From NCBI GenBank assembly GCA_001858525.1, contig LAPX01000016.1, forward strand, positions 1 through 64,000: 64,000 nucleotides of DNA. Reading direction: 5' to 3'. The notes under the pieces were generated by a model. It made no database searches and was not told where the DNA came from. It saw only the letters and a list, made by a program, of their open reading frames with translations. Position numbers and translations under genes: made by a program. Every line of letters begins with the position of its first letter. Position 1 is the first letter of the stretch. The stretch comes from Vampirovibrio chlorellavorus. Its GTDB lineage: Bacteria; Cyanobacteriota; Vampirovibrionia; Vampirovibrionales; Vampirovibrionaceae. Positions 51,600-59,069 of this stretch are shown piece after piece.

Positions 51600-52152
51600 T
51601 CGCTCACTCACTCAAAATCACCTCACCACCCTCAGCCTGCCGTTCCTGTGCCTGGAAGTGTTCGCTGATTTGGAACTCCCCACCGAACAACTTGAACGAT
51701 TGTCTCAGCTCATCCAGAAAGCCTGGCCCTGCTTTCTGATGGTGGCTGAAGAAGAAAATATTTATGAAAACCTGTCGCTGAATTTGAAAGATAAAATTCT
51801 GGAAGTGGAGCTGACCTGGACCACCAACCCCAGCATGCAGGCGCTTAACCAGCAATATCGCCAAAAAGAAGGCCCCACCGACGTGTTGACCTTTACCCTG
51901 CTGGCCGATGCTCCCAACCCGGAACTGTGGATGAGCTTGCCGGTCTTGCAACTGGGCAGCATTTTTATTTCCATTGAGTATGCGGAAAAAGCCGTGTCCG
52001 AATCCGCGGCGGAAGCAAACCTGGAAGCCTACCTGCTGGAGCGCTTTATCCACGGGATGCTGCACCTCTTGGGCATGCATCATGATACGATGGAAAAATT
52101 CGAGAAAGTGGTCACCATTCAAAACAAAGTGCGGACCCTGACCCTCGGCTAG
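51592..52152 (+). CDS. ybeY: Endoribonuclease YbeY
   Basis: This 186-residue single-domain metal-dependent RNase is needed for 16S rRNA 3' maturation and ribosome quality control. The signature zinc site is RFIHGMLHLLGMHHDTMEKFE, matching HGxLHLxGxxH, and DVLTFTLL precedes it. An ~60-residue N-terminus (FLCLEVFADLELPTEQL) is typical for the family. It begins inside the end of pgpH, with AGGAG 12 nt upstream, and is coupled to it. Confidence 0.95.
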   Translation: MADRSLTQNHLTTLSLPFLCLEVFADLELPTEQLERLSQLIQKAWPCFLMVAEEENIYENLSLNLKDKILEVELTWTTNPSMQALNQQYRQKEGPTDVLTFTLLADAPNPELWMSLPVLQLGSIFISIEYAEKAVSESAAEANLEAYLLERFIHGMLHLLGMHHDTMEKFEKVVTIQNKVRTLTLG

Positions 52153-52200
52153 ACTGTCTGTTTTTTGTCTCACTGAGCCCCTTAATATTCAGAGTCTTGT

Positions 52201-52632
52201 ATGCAAATTCAAACCATAGAGCGCCCTATGTCCTCTCCCACTCCGCCAGAGCATCCGTTTAAATCCCGCAGCTTCTGGCACAGCATGGGCCATGCCCTCA
52301 GTGGGTTAAAATCCACTTTTTGCACCGAGCGAAACTTTCGGACCCATTTGTTATTGGCCGTCCTAATCAGTTTGCTAGCGGCTTATCTTCAGGTAAGCCC
52401 CATTGAGTGGGGCATTTTGATTTTGTGCATGACAGTAATGATAGCCCTGGAAACCCTGAACACGGCTCTGGAATACCTGGTGGATCTGTGGGCCGATGGT
52501 GCCTTTCGGGAGCGGGCCAAACTGGTTAAGGATATTGCTGCCGGAGCATGTCTGGTGACTGCTTTTGGGGTGGGCTTGAGTGGCGCATGCGTGTTGCTCC
52601 CCCATATCCTGCGTCATCTTCTCCAAAAATAG
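52201..52632 (+). CDS. dgkA: Diacylglycerol/undecaprenol kinase family protein
   Basis: The 143-residue inner-membrane enzyme has three hydrophobic helices (LLLAVLISLLAAYLQVS, GILILCMTVMIALETLN, ACLVTAFGVGLSGACVLL). It carries the DgkA active-site motifs IALETLNTALEYLVDL (ExxNTAxE) and VKDIAAGACLV. It phosphorylates diacylglycerol or undecaprenol to recycle lipid carriers. The start at 52201 or the ATG ten codons later (52231) is possible. It follows ybeY by 48 nt. Confidence 0.93.
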   Translation: MQIQTIERPMSSPTPPEHPFKSRSFWHSMGHALSGLKSTFCTERNFRTHLLLAVLISLLAAYLQVSPIEWGILILCMTVMIALETLNTALEYLVDLWADGAFRERAKLVKDIAAGACLVTAFGVGLSGACVLLPHILRHLLQK

Positions 52633-52634
52633 TC

Positions 52635-52656
52635 AAAAAAAAGGACCCGAAGGTCC
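52635..52656 (-). terminator. Terminator of the small minus-strand gene
   Basis: On the minus strand GGACC, a TTCG tetraloop and GGTCC are followed by eight T residues. It stands 35 nt past the stop at 52691 and supports transcription of that gene. Confidence 0.85.
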
Positions 52657-52690
52657 ATTTCGCTTTAACTTGGCTAAAATTTAAGGGGTC

Positions 52691-52885
52691 TTAAGCCAAG
52701 ATATCCAGAGAGGGGTAAATTTTCGGTTCTTCGTTGGAACGATTTTTCGTTCCCTCGTAAAAACGATACTTCTCCGGGTGAACCCACAGATCGGTGACCG
52801 GTGGATGAGCCAGATGGTTATTACGCACTCTAGGGTTTGCGATTTGAGGGGTGTTATGAATTGAGGAAAAAAATGGAATGGGCAT
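52691..52885 (-). CDS. Unknown 64-residue protein behind tandem palindromes
   Basis: This small protein ends in a well-composed segment (VTDLWVHPEKYRFYEGTK) and SLDILA. It has no known domain, signal or membrane helix. It has its own UUCG-type terminator and lies 62-104 nt downstream of two tandem 19-bp palindromes, so it probably is an expressed, regulated gene. The ATG at 52885 has no clear ribosome binding site; a GTG at about 52831 is an alternative. The overlapping longer frame 52681-52935 is rejected. Confidence 0.5.
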   Translation of the reverse strand: MPIPFFSSIHNTPQIANPRVRNNHLAHPPVTDLWVHPEKYRFYEGTKNRSNEEPKIYPSLDILA

Positions 52886-52946
52886 AACGCACTCGATTCA
52901 TTTTTTAAAGTTAAATGTGAAACCGGTAACAACAAGCCATAAGAGC

Positions 52947-52989
52947 TAGTGTGTTTTTTACACTTTGTTCTAGTGTATTATCGACACTA
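52947..52989. promoter_or_regulatory. Tandem 19-bp palindromes, candidate operator
   Basis: Two palindromes TAGTGT-N7-ACACTT (52947-52965) and TAGTGT-N7-ACACTA (52971-52989) lie in the same orientation with centres 24 bp apart. The half-sites repeat while the inner seven bases differ, as in repressor operators. They stand upstream of the 64-residue gene. Confidence 0.6.
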
Positions 52990-53202
52990 TCACCCCCGAG
53001 TCAATGAGAAGCCTTGAATTGTTAAGACTTGTAAAGCATTAAATCCTGAAAAGACGCTGCCCCCAAAAGGATCGCCGGATGCGGGTTTGTGACCATTCCG
53101 TGACAAATTGACCCGCTTCCACCCACAAAAACTTAAACCACCAGCGTCCCCATCCGCACATTCTTACCCGTGTTTCTGATGGCCTTCCCACTTCAGCAGC
53201 AA

Positions 53203-53236
53203 CAGAGCCTGGTACACGTTACTGCACCAGGCTCTG
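53203..53236 (-). terminator. Terminator of the Gly/Ala-rich small gene
   Basis: CAGAGCCTGGT (53203-53213) and ACCAGGCTCTG (53226-53236) form a perfect 11-bp stem, 21 nt past the stop at 53258. The T-rich flank is on the plus-strand side, so the orientation is less certain. Confidence 0.7.
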
Positions 53237-53257
53237 ACGTTATTTTATAGCGGCGAA

Positions 53258-53461
53258 CTATGTCGCCGGGGGTGTGATCCCCAGATCCGCATAGAACTTC
53301 CTCAATGCCGGAGGAATAGCACCCTCGGCATCCAAGGCTGGCGCCGCTCCTGCGCCACCGCCACCAGGGGGGCCTCCTGCTGCACGAGCCCGGGTCAAAT
53401 CTGCTGCGGCTGCTGCGCCACCGCCACCGCCGCCACCGGCGCCACCAACACCACCACACAT
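53258..53461 (-). CDS. Gly/Ala-rich small protein with shared upstream element
   Basis: The 67-residue protein starts CGGVGGAGGGGGGGAAAAAD and contains further Gly/Pro runs, then a folded-looking tail (EGAIPPALRKFYADLGITPP). AAGGAG 8 nt before the ATG at 53461 fixes the start; a TTG two codons upstream is inferior. Copy D of the bipartite element sits 84 nt upstream, linking it to the low-complexity genes at 1.5-6 kb. It has one N-terminal Cys but no lipobox or signal peptide. The function is unknown. Confidence 0.7.
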   Translation of the reverse strand: MCGGVGGAGGGGGGGAAAAADLTRARAAGGPPGGGGAGAAPALDAEGAIPPALRKFYADLGITPPAT

Positions 53462-53545
53462 AGGCAAATCTCCTTCTTTCTACTTCTCAATAAACTGCGC
53501 TTTAAACCAATCAACTTTTATTAATGACTCAGACAATTACAATTT

Positions 53546-53577
53546 AATAAAAACAATCAAAAAAAGAGAATTGAGTC
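53546..53577 (-). promoter_or_regulatory. Conserved bipartite upstream element, copy D
   Basis: AATAAAAACAAT, 10 nt, GAATTGAGTC on the plus strand. It differs from copy C by one base in the first block and three in the second, with identical spacing. Four bases past the block on the minus strand is TGTAAT, a candidate -10 box. Confidence 0.6.
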
Positions 53578-53614
53578 GATTCCCATAAAATTTTTAAAAA
53601 CTTATCAAAACGCG

Positions 53615-53640
53615 AAAAGTCCCTGAAATTAGGGACTTTC
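53615..53640 (-). terminator. Terminator of the ETF-QO gene
   Basis: AAAAGTCCCT and AGGGACTTTC form a stem with a 6-nt loop; on the minus strand a TTTTC tail follows, 43 nt past the stop at 53683. Confidence 0.8.
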
Positions 53641-53682
53641 CAACTTGAGACAGACGCAGGTCCAGGAACTACAGAGCGATGT

Positions 53683-55416
53683 TTACAGCCCCAGAAAATC
53701 CGGTCCGGAACCCTGCTCGGCGGCACGCACTTTCAGGTTCACTTCCGGGCACACAATTTCACAGGTGCGGCACTGTATACAGTTCTCCAGAGACATGCCA
53801 TGCTTGCGCACCCCGGCCAGGTCATCCACCCGATGCACTTCCGCCGTGCAATCGGAGACGCACGGGGTGGTCTTTTGCATGGACTCGTAGCTGCTAATAC
53901 ACTTGACGCACACATCGGCATTAAACTCATCAATGTGCAAATTGCCTTCATGGTACTTGGGATCGGCATAAAACACGGCGTCGGGGCGAGAAACCACCGT
54001 AGCGTCATCATATTTGGGCGGGGTCAGGCTGGCCGGTTTGTAATTGGGAATTATATGCTGATAATCCGGCTTATAGCTTAAGCGCCCAATATCGTGGGTG
54101 CCTTCAATAAAACCCTTCAGCCGCAAAGCGTCGGTCATGGCCGTTATGGGGTTGTTTTTCAGGCCCACGCTGATCAACCCCGCATAGGGGCTGCTGGTAT
54201 CAATGCCCTGTAGCACTTCCGGCAAATAGGTATTGAGCAAGCGGGGATTTTCCTCCCAGGCGTGGCGGAAGTAACGGCCTTTTTTCAGTTCCTGCCCGAT
54301 AAACCCGGCCATAACCTGTTGCTGATAGGGCGCCAAAGCCGCTTGGGTAAAGTCCCCGCCAGCTTTCAAAATCTCGTGGATGACCTGAGCGGCGATATAG
54401 CCCGTTTCCATGGACTTATCCACCCCGGAAAGGCAACTGACATCCAGCACGCCCAAGGCATCACCCAAAATCAAGGCCCCATCCACCTGAAACTGCCGAG
54501 GCAGGCTGTAATAGCCGCCCTCGGGTAACAAAGCGGCCCCGTATTTGAGCAACTTGCCCCCTTTGAGCATACCCTGAAGCCAAGGGTGCTTTTTGAGCTC
54601 CTGCAATTTTTCTTGCGGATTCAGATTAGGGTTTGGGCTGTCCAGCGAGGCAATAAGGCCCACGGTGAGCTTGTTGCCCTTCATGCCATAGATAAAGCCA
54701 CCCCCAAAGGTGCCATCCACCAGCGGATAACCCATGGTGTGCCAGACCTGACCCTCAAAACTTTTGCCCTCGGCCAGTTCCCACACTTCTTTCACGCCCA
54801 CCGACCACTTTTGGGGATTTTCCCGCAGGTTGAATCGGGAAATCAGGTCTCGGGAAACAAAACCCTTGTCCCCAAAGCACACCACCCGGCCGTAGATATT
54901 ATCCTCATCGGGGCTGCCGGTGGACTGCTCCACCACTTGCACCCCAGTGACCGTGTCGCCTTCATATACCACCGAATGGGCGGCAAAAGCCGGAAACAAA
55001 TCGCCATGAATGTTTTCGGCGGCACTGACTTTTTCTTCCAGCTTTTCAGCCAGCCACTTCACCACCTCGCTGAGGGTGAGAATGTAGTAGCCTTCTTTTT
55101 TCACCCCATCGGGCATGAGGGGACGAGGCACATGCCAGACATTCTGGGCCCCCAGCACCGAAAATTTACTGTCCTGGCAAATTCCTTCCAGCGGAAAATC
55201 CAATTGCTCCAGGTTGGGGAACACTTTTTTCAGCACCCGGGGATTGGAAACCGCCCCGCTGACGATATGAGCCCCGAATTCTTTGCCTTTTTCTAGCACA
55301 CCAAAAGTAAAAGCCGTGCCACTTTCAATAGCCAAATCCACCAAACGATGGGCCAAAATGAGGTTGGACGGACTACCGCCCACCAAAAGCACATCATATT
55401 CCACCCGATCAGACAT
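53683..55416 (-). CDS. Electron-transfer-flavoprotein:quinone oxidoreductase-like protein
   Basis: This 577-residue flavoprotein passes electrons from electron-transfer flavoprotein to quinone. It has an N-terminal FAD domain, GALILGDALGVLDVSCLSGVDKSMETG (ADP-ribose/GD region of the FixC family) and a C-terminal ferredoxin-like [4Fe-4S] domain with Cys in VCVKCISSYESMQK and CIQCRTCEIVCPEVN. The usual GxGPAGL dinucleotide motif is replaced by VGGSPSNLILAHRL. The C-terminus ends GSGPDFLGL. It lies 37 nt downstream of the FNR gene on the same strand, so the two may share an operon. No etfAB is in the window. Confidence 0.88.
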   Translation of the reverse strand: MSDRVEYDVLLVGGSPSNLILAHRLVDLAIESGTAFTFGVLEKGKEFGAHIVSGAVSNPRVLKKVFPNLEQLDFPLEGICQDSKFSVLGAQNVWHVPRPLMPDGVKKEGYYILTLSEVVKWLAEKLEEKVSAAENIHGDLFPAFAAHSVVYEGDTVTGVQVVEQSTGSPDEDNIYGRVVCFGDKGFVSRDLISRFNLRENPQKWSVGVKEVWELAEGKSFEGQVWHTMGYPLVDGTFGGGFIYGMKGNKLTVGLIASLDSPNPNLNPQEKLQELKKHPWLQGMLKGGKLLKYGAALLPEGGYYSLPRQFQVDGALILGDALGVLDVSCLSGVDKSMETGYIAAQVIHEILKAGGDFTQAALAPYQQQVMAGFIGQELKKGRYFRHAWEENPRLLNTYLPEVLQGIDTSSPYAGLISVGLKNNPITAMTDALRLKGFIEGTHDIGRLSYKPDYQHIIPNYKPASLTPPKYDDATVVSRPDAVFYADPKYHEGNLHIDEFNADVCVKCISSYESMQKTTPCVSDCTAEVHRVDDLAGVRKHGMSLENCIQCRTCEIVCPEVNLKVRAAEQGSGPDFLGL

Positions 55417-55452
55417 ACCGAGCCCCCCTCTTATTTTATGGTCGGCGTGGCC

Positions 55453-56337
55453 CTAGTACACTTCAACGTGCCAACGCTTCTCGGCTTTCAATGTATCAAA
55501 AAATACGTTCCAATCAACGCCCTGACGCTGGGCAATTTCCTGGAAGCCTTCCAGAATACCGGCTTCCATGCCCCGCAAACCGCAGATATACAGATAGGTA
55601 TTGGGCTGCTTCAGCATGTTAAACAAGGTTTCCCCGTGCTCAATCAGGCGATGCTGCACGTACATGCGGCCCCCCTGGGCATTTTTTTCTTCCCGGCTGA
55701 ACGCAGTGACAATGTGGCAGCCTTCATTTTGAGCGTACGCGTCCAGTTCGGACTGATAAAGGTAATCCTTGCGGGTTTGAGCCCCAAAAAAGAGCCAGCT
55801 ATGGCCGGTTTCATGCTTGAGCTGGTTGTAGCGCTTACTGAGAAAGGCCCGAAAGGGAGCAATCCCGGTGCCAGTGGCCACCATAATGATGTTGGCATCC
55901 GCTTGCTCGGGCATTAAAAAGGCTTTGCCCACCGGGCCGGTCAACTGGGAAGTATCTCCCACCTTCAAGTCGCACAGGTAGCTGGAGCAAACCCCATGGT
56001 ACTCTTTGCCGGTGGCCTCATCCACGGTAATGGCCCGCTTCACGCAGACGGTGACCGTCTTGCCCTCGCCATCATCCCCCACACCCGGAGAGGCGATGGA
56101 GTATAACCGCAGCTTGTGGGGCTTGCCGTTGGTATCTTCACCGGGCGGTAAAATACCGATACTTTGCCCTTCCACATAGCGCAAGTCACTGCCGGAAATG
56201 TCATAAACGATATGACGCACATCGTTGGGAGAATCCGCGTCGGTCAAGCGGTGATGCGCCACCACCCGAGCGGTCAACGGTGCGTTGGGCTTATAAATGT
56301 TGGATGGAATTTCCTGGGCAGTGGAAGGAATGCTCAT
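55453..56337 (-). CDS. petH: Ferredoxin-NADP+ reductase, plant/cyanobacterial type
   Basis: The 294-residue enzyme transfers electrons between ferredoxin and NADP. FAD is bound by RLYSIASPG and the GVCSSYLC region, NADP by MVATGTGIAPFRAFL and FFGAQTRKDYLY, and the protein ends RWHVEVY, the aromatic C-terminus seen in plastid and cyanobacterial FNR. There is no phycobilisome linker domain; the N-terminus is only ~35 residues. GAGG 5 nt before ATG 56337 excludes 27 upstream residues. Here the reverse direction (NADPH to ferredoxin) is likely, which is inference. The gene is upstream of ETF-QO. Confidence 0.93.
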   Translation of the reverse strand: MSIPSTAQEIPSNIYKPNAPLTARVVAHHRLTDADSPNDVRHIVYDISGSDLRYVEGQSIGILPPGEDTNGKPHKLRLYSIASPGVGDDGEGKTVTVCVKRAITVDEATGKEYHGVCSSYLCDLKVGDTSQLTGPVGKAFLMPEQADANIIMVATGTGIAPFRAFLSKRYNQLKHETGHSWLFFGAQTRKDYLYQSELDAYAQNEGCHIVTAFSREEKNAQGGRMYVQHRLIEHGETLFNMLKQPNTYLYICGLRGMEAGILEGFQEIAQRQGVDWNVFFDTLKAEKRWHVEVY

Positions 56338-56663
56338 CAGTACCTCAAGCCTCTTACCTACGGTCTCTCTATTGGTTTTCGCTTCACTCGGTTGGCGGCC
56401 CAGTAGGACGCACACCAAAAATCATTCAATGCAAGCAGCCTGCAAACCAACATCAAGAAATAAATGGATGATGGAAGGGGGATAAACCGGAGCCACGACT
56501 GCCACTTTTCGCATTGTTCACTAAAAATACTGTAACATAAAATAAAGCATTTTCAGCGGATCCGCCCACCCCAATAAAGTAGAAAGCGCGTTGAAAAAAT
56601 GCCGGGGAAAAGCCATCAAACCGCAGAAAACAGAGAGAGAGAAAGTACGGGCGTTCTTTATCC

Positions 56664-57758
56664 ATGCGTAACCCGCTGTTCATTCATCCCCCTTTAAGTA
56701 GGCCTATTCTGGGCGCTGTGGCCGTTTTATGGACACTGTCCTTAAGCGGCTGTTTTAACCCGTTTCAACAAGATAAACCAGTGCAGGAACCGCCACTCAT
56801 TCCGGCCCCACCAACGGTCGAGACGCATCATCAAACGGGTCGCCCTTCATTGTATGTGGGTACCTATGCCGATATCGCCAAGCTAAGAGAGCAGGGAGGG
56901 GCCATCAACCCTCTTCTGTTTAACGCGGTCAGTCAAGCCATTGGCATTGGCGTGCTCAAGCCCAATGGCCCGCTGGATCAATTTCATCCGGAACAGCCCA
57001 TTGCCATGCGGGAATTCAGAACCTGGGCCACGGCGTTTCAGGCAGCCCAAGCCGGCGTGCCCATTCCGCAAGACACTGCCAACCCACTCAGCACAACACC
57101 AACGCCACCCAACAAAGAAAAGGCCGATGACCTGAGCAGTCCAATGAATCCGCAAAAACTGGACCTCATCGCCCCGGACATGCAACTGGGCACCCACCGC
57201 TTTGCCGATACAGACAGATTAAGTCGAGAAGCGCTGTGCAGCCTGGGTGTTTTTCTGGCTAAACAATATACCGACGCTCTCAGCCTGAGTCCGCAGGCCG
57301 TAGAGGGCATGACCCCAGGGGCCACAGACACCAACGGCGATGAAGCCTTGTCCATGTTCAAGGATTACGCCGCCATAAGCGCCTGGGCCAAACCCTTTGT
57401 GGCCGTGGCTTACCGAGACGCATTGCTGCAAAAAGCCTTTCACCTGAATACCAACCAACTGACCATTGAAGACGGGTTTAAACCAACCCAGCCAGCCACG
57501 CGGGCAGAAGCCATCGTCTTGCTGCATGTGCTCTTTGGTAGCGTCAACACCCCAGCGCCGCCCAACCCGGAGACACCGGAGGCCGCAATCCCCGCAACCC
57601 ATGTAACGGGCATGAAAGGCACCTACACCCCTCCCGGATTACCGGCCACAGAGCAGGCGGCCAGTAAAGCCCCTTTACCACTGGCCAGCCAGCAAACGGT
57701 GCAACAGAGTGGTCCTCAGGGGAGCCAGCGTTTCCAGGAGACCGTGGTGGCTCACTAA
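56664..57758 (+). CDS. Lipoprotein with SLH-like domains
   Basis: The 364-residue product begins with a signal peptide and lipobox (AVLWTLSLSGC, Cys31). Two SLH-like segments are visible: INPLLFNAVSQAIGIGVLKP with FHPEQPIAMREF (about 75-120), and AISAWAKPFVAVAYRDALLQ then FKPTQPATRAEAIVLL (about 235-295). A third, weaker one lies at 170-200 (FADTDRLSREAL). SLH domains bind peptidoglycan-linked polymers and help anchor outer-membrane or surface proteins in cyanobacteria and Negativicutes. The Pro/Gln/Ser-rich tail (~300-364) is unstructured. It is monocistronic. Confidence 0.8.
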   Translation: MRNPLFIHPPLSRPILGAVAVLWTLSLSGCFNPFQQDKPVQEPPLIPAPPTVETHHQTGRPSLYVGTYADIAKLREQGGAINPLLFNAVSQAIGIGVLKPNGPLDQFHPEQPIAMREFRTWATAFQAAQAGVPIPQDTANPLSTTPTPPNKEKADDLSSPMNPQKLDLIAPDMQLGTHRFADTDRLSREALCSLGVFLAKQYTDALSLSPQAVEGMTPGATDTNGDEALSMFKDYAAISAWAKPFVAVAYRDALLQKAFHLNTNQLTIEDGFKPTQPATRAEAIVLLHVLFGSVNTPAPPNPETPEAAIPATHVTGMKGTYTPPGLPATEQAASKAPLPLASQQTVQQSGPQGSQRFQETVVAH

Positions 57759-57833
57759 ACTTGTCACTACTCTGTGCGACTGCTAAGATGGCAACACACT
57801 GAATCAACAATGCTTTGGAGTGGATTGTCTGTT

Positions 57834-58208
57834 ATGAGTGAAGCAACTCAACCTGAAAAACCAGCGGCCAGCGCCGCAGCCACCGCCGAAAAACCGGCAC
57901 CCCCCGCAGAACCTCCTTTTAGTACCGATGATTTGCAAAGCAGTACGGCCCGCTTTACGCACAAGGCCTGGTACATTTATTACAACAACCGCAAAGACAT
58001 GACGTTTATTCGGGAAACCGACCTGCGCGCTACTTTGGAAGCCCGCACCACCGGTGGAGCCGAAGAACTGCAAAAGTTATTGACCGAAGCGGGCGCCAAA
58101 GCAGTCAGCCGTATGGACAAACTGATTTCCTTTACCGCCACCCTGGAAATCATCCAGACCGTGATCAAGCATCAGGAAACTTTCAAGGTGGATACGGTTA
58201 AAATTTAG
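57834..58208 (+). CDS. Unknown Pro/Ala-rich small protein
   Basis: The 124-residue protein has a Pro/Ala/Glu-rich N-terminus (PAASAAATAEKPAPPAEPPF) and a compact C-terminal half with FTHKAWYIYYNNRKDMTFIR, GGAEELQKLL and a helical end. No domain, signal or membrane helix is recognised. A GGAG 13 nt upstream is rather far; the ATG at 57834 begins the conserved-looking part. A strong terminator follows at 58236. The role is unknown. Confidence 0.65.
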   Translation: MSEATQPEKPAASAAATAEKPAPPAEPPFSTDDLQSSTARFTHKAWYIYYNNRKDMTFIRETDLRATLEARTTGGAEELQKLLTEAGAKAVSRMDKLISFTATLEIIQTVIKHQETFKVDTVKI

Positions 58209-58235
58209 GGCCAGCCCCTTCTTTATAAAAATCTC

Positions 58236-58268
58236 AAAAAATCCCGGCTTTACGGCTGGGATTTTTTT
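58236..58268 (+). terminator. Terminator after the 124-residue protein gene
   Basis: AATCCCGGC and GCTGGGATT form a stem (one G-T pair) followed by seven T residues. Confidence 0.88.
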
Positions 58269-58418
58269 AGTAGGCGAATCCACAAAAATCTTCTAGAATA
58301 AATGGCATCGAAGGCAATTAATCAACGTGTCCAACCCGTGGCCGGGTTTGCGCGCGTAGATTCAGTCTAATTAGTCAGTCCAGTTAGAGAGATCGGATAG
58401 AGCGTAGGAGAGAACGTA

Positions 58419-58835
58419 GTGTTTAGGCGAATTTTTGCCGTCCTATTGGTGGCGGTAAGTATTATGGCTGTGTTGGTCAGTGGTCGAGGCATTGCCGCCT
58501 CCGCGGGAAAAAGCCGTCCAGTGAAACACACGAACAACGGCCCCATGACCCGCAGCGGAAACCAGACCTGGCAGATGGTCAGCATTCCCTTGCGATTGGT
58601 GACCGGGGCCACAGGCGTGGCCATTGGGGCCATTCACGGGGGCTTGCAAGGCGTGGTTAGCACCGAAGAACAGTTTGCCCAGGATATTTTTGGAGAGGCG
58701 GAGCAGAACCCCTTATTAGTTCCGGTTGGATTGATTGGCACCATTGCCGCCGTGCCGGTGGGCATTGCCACGGGTGCTCCTCAAGGAGCCGCCCAGGGAG
58801 GCACTGCCGGATACCAGCTATGGGATCGTTTTTAG
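58419..58835 (+). CDS. Exported small protein with hydrophobic Gly-rich body
   Basis: The 138-residue product has a signal peptide (RRIFAVLLVAVSIMAVLVSG, Ala-x-Ala cleavage near IAASAG) and a body with Gly/Ala-rich amphipathic segments (LVTGATGVAIGAIHGGL, LIGTIAAVPVGIATGAP). It resembles the glycine-zipper gene at 13577 in style but not in sequence. A GTG start follows GGAGAG at 8 nt. An envelope location is likely; the function is unknown. Confidence 0.7.
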   Translation: MFRRIFAVLLVAVSIMAVLVSGRGIAASAGKSRPVKHTNNGPMTRSGNQTWQMVSIPLRLVTGATGVAIGAIHGGLQGVVSTEEQFAQDIFGEAEQNPLLVPVGLIGTIAAVPVGIATGAPQGAAQGGTAGYQLWDRF

Positions 58836-58864
58836 GGAATCGGTTTTAGAAATTAGAGAACAAA

Positions 58865-58918
58865 GCTTTTAATTTTATCCGGGCTTTTAATTTTATCCGG
58901 GCTTTCAATTTTATTCAG
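58865..58918. repeat. 18-bp tandem repeat, three copies
   Basis: Two perfect copies of GCTTTTAATTTTATCCGG (58865-58882, 58883-58900) and a third with three changes (58901-58918) lie between the exported small protein and its terminator. Confidence 0.9.
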
Positions 58919-58930
58919 CAAGATTTTAGT

Positions 58931-58970
58931 CCCCCATCCAGATGATTTTGGATGGGGGATTCTTCATTTT
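58931..58970 (+). terminator. Terminator before the flagellar operon
   Basis: CCCCCATCCA and TGGATGGGGG form a 10-bp stem with an 8-nt loop followed by ATTCTTCATTTT. Confidence 0.88.
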
Positions 58971-59069
58971 GTTTCCGCTTTACCGAAATGAAGATCAGGC
59001 GACATTGTATTTGGCCAAAAGCCATGCACAATCCCAACAGTGCGCTTTAACGCAAAAAGGAAAGCAGCC

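Larger units (their letters stand above)
52886..53257. other. 372-nt intergenic region
   Basis: A/T-rich spacer between two small minus-strand genes. It contains the tandem palindromes (52947-52989) and the terminator (53203-53236). About 53000-53200 shows nothing else supportable. Confidence 0.5.

Noticed and set aside
52681-52935. 84-residue open frame overlapping the 64-residue gene
   Set aside because: A different frame of the same strand with poor composition; the 64-residue frame is more protein-like.
59012-59027. Sigma-54-like sequence (TTGGCC...TGCAC) upstream of the flagellar operon
   Set aside because: The GG and GC doublets are 11 nt apart instead of the required 10, so it is not a credible -24/-12 promoter.
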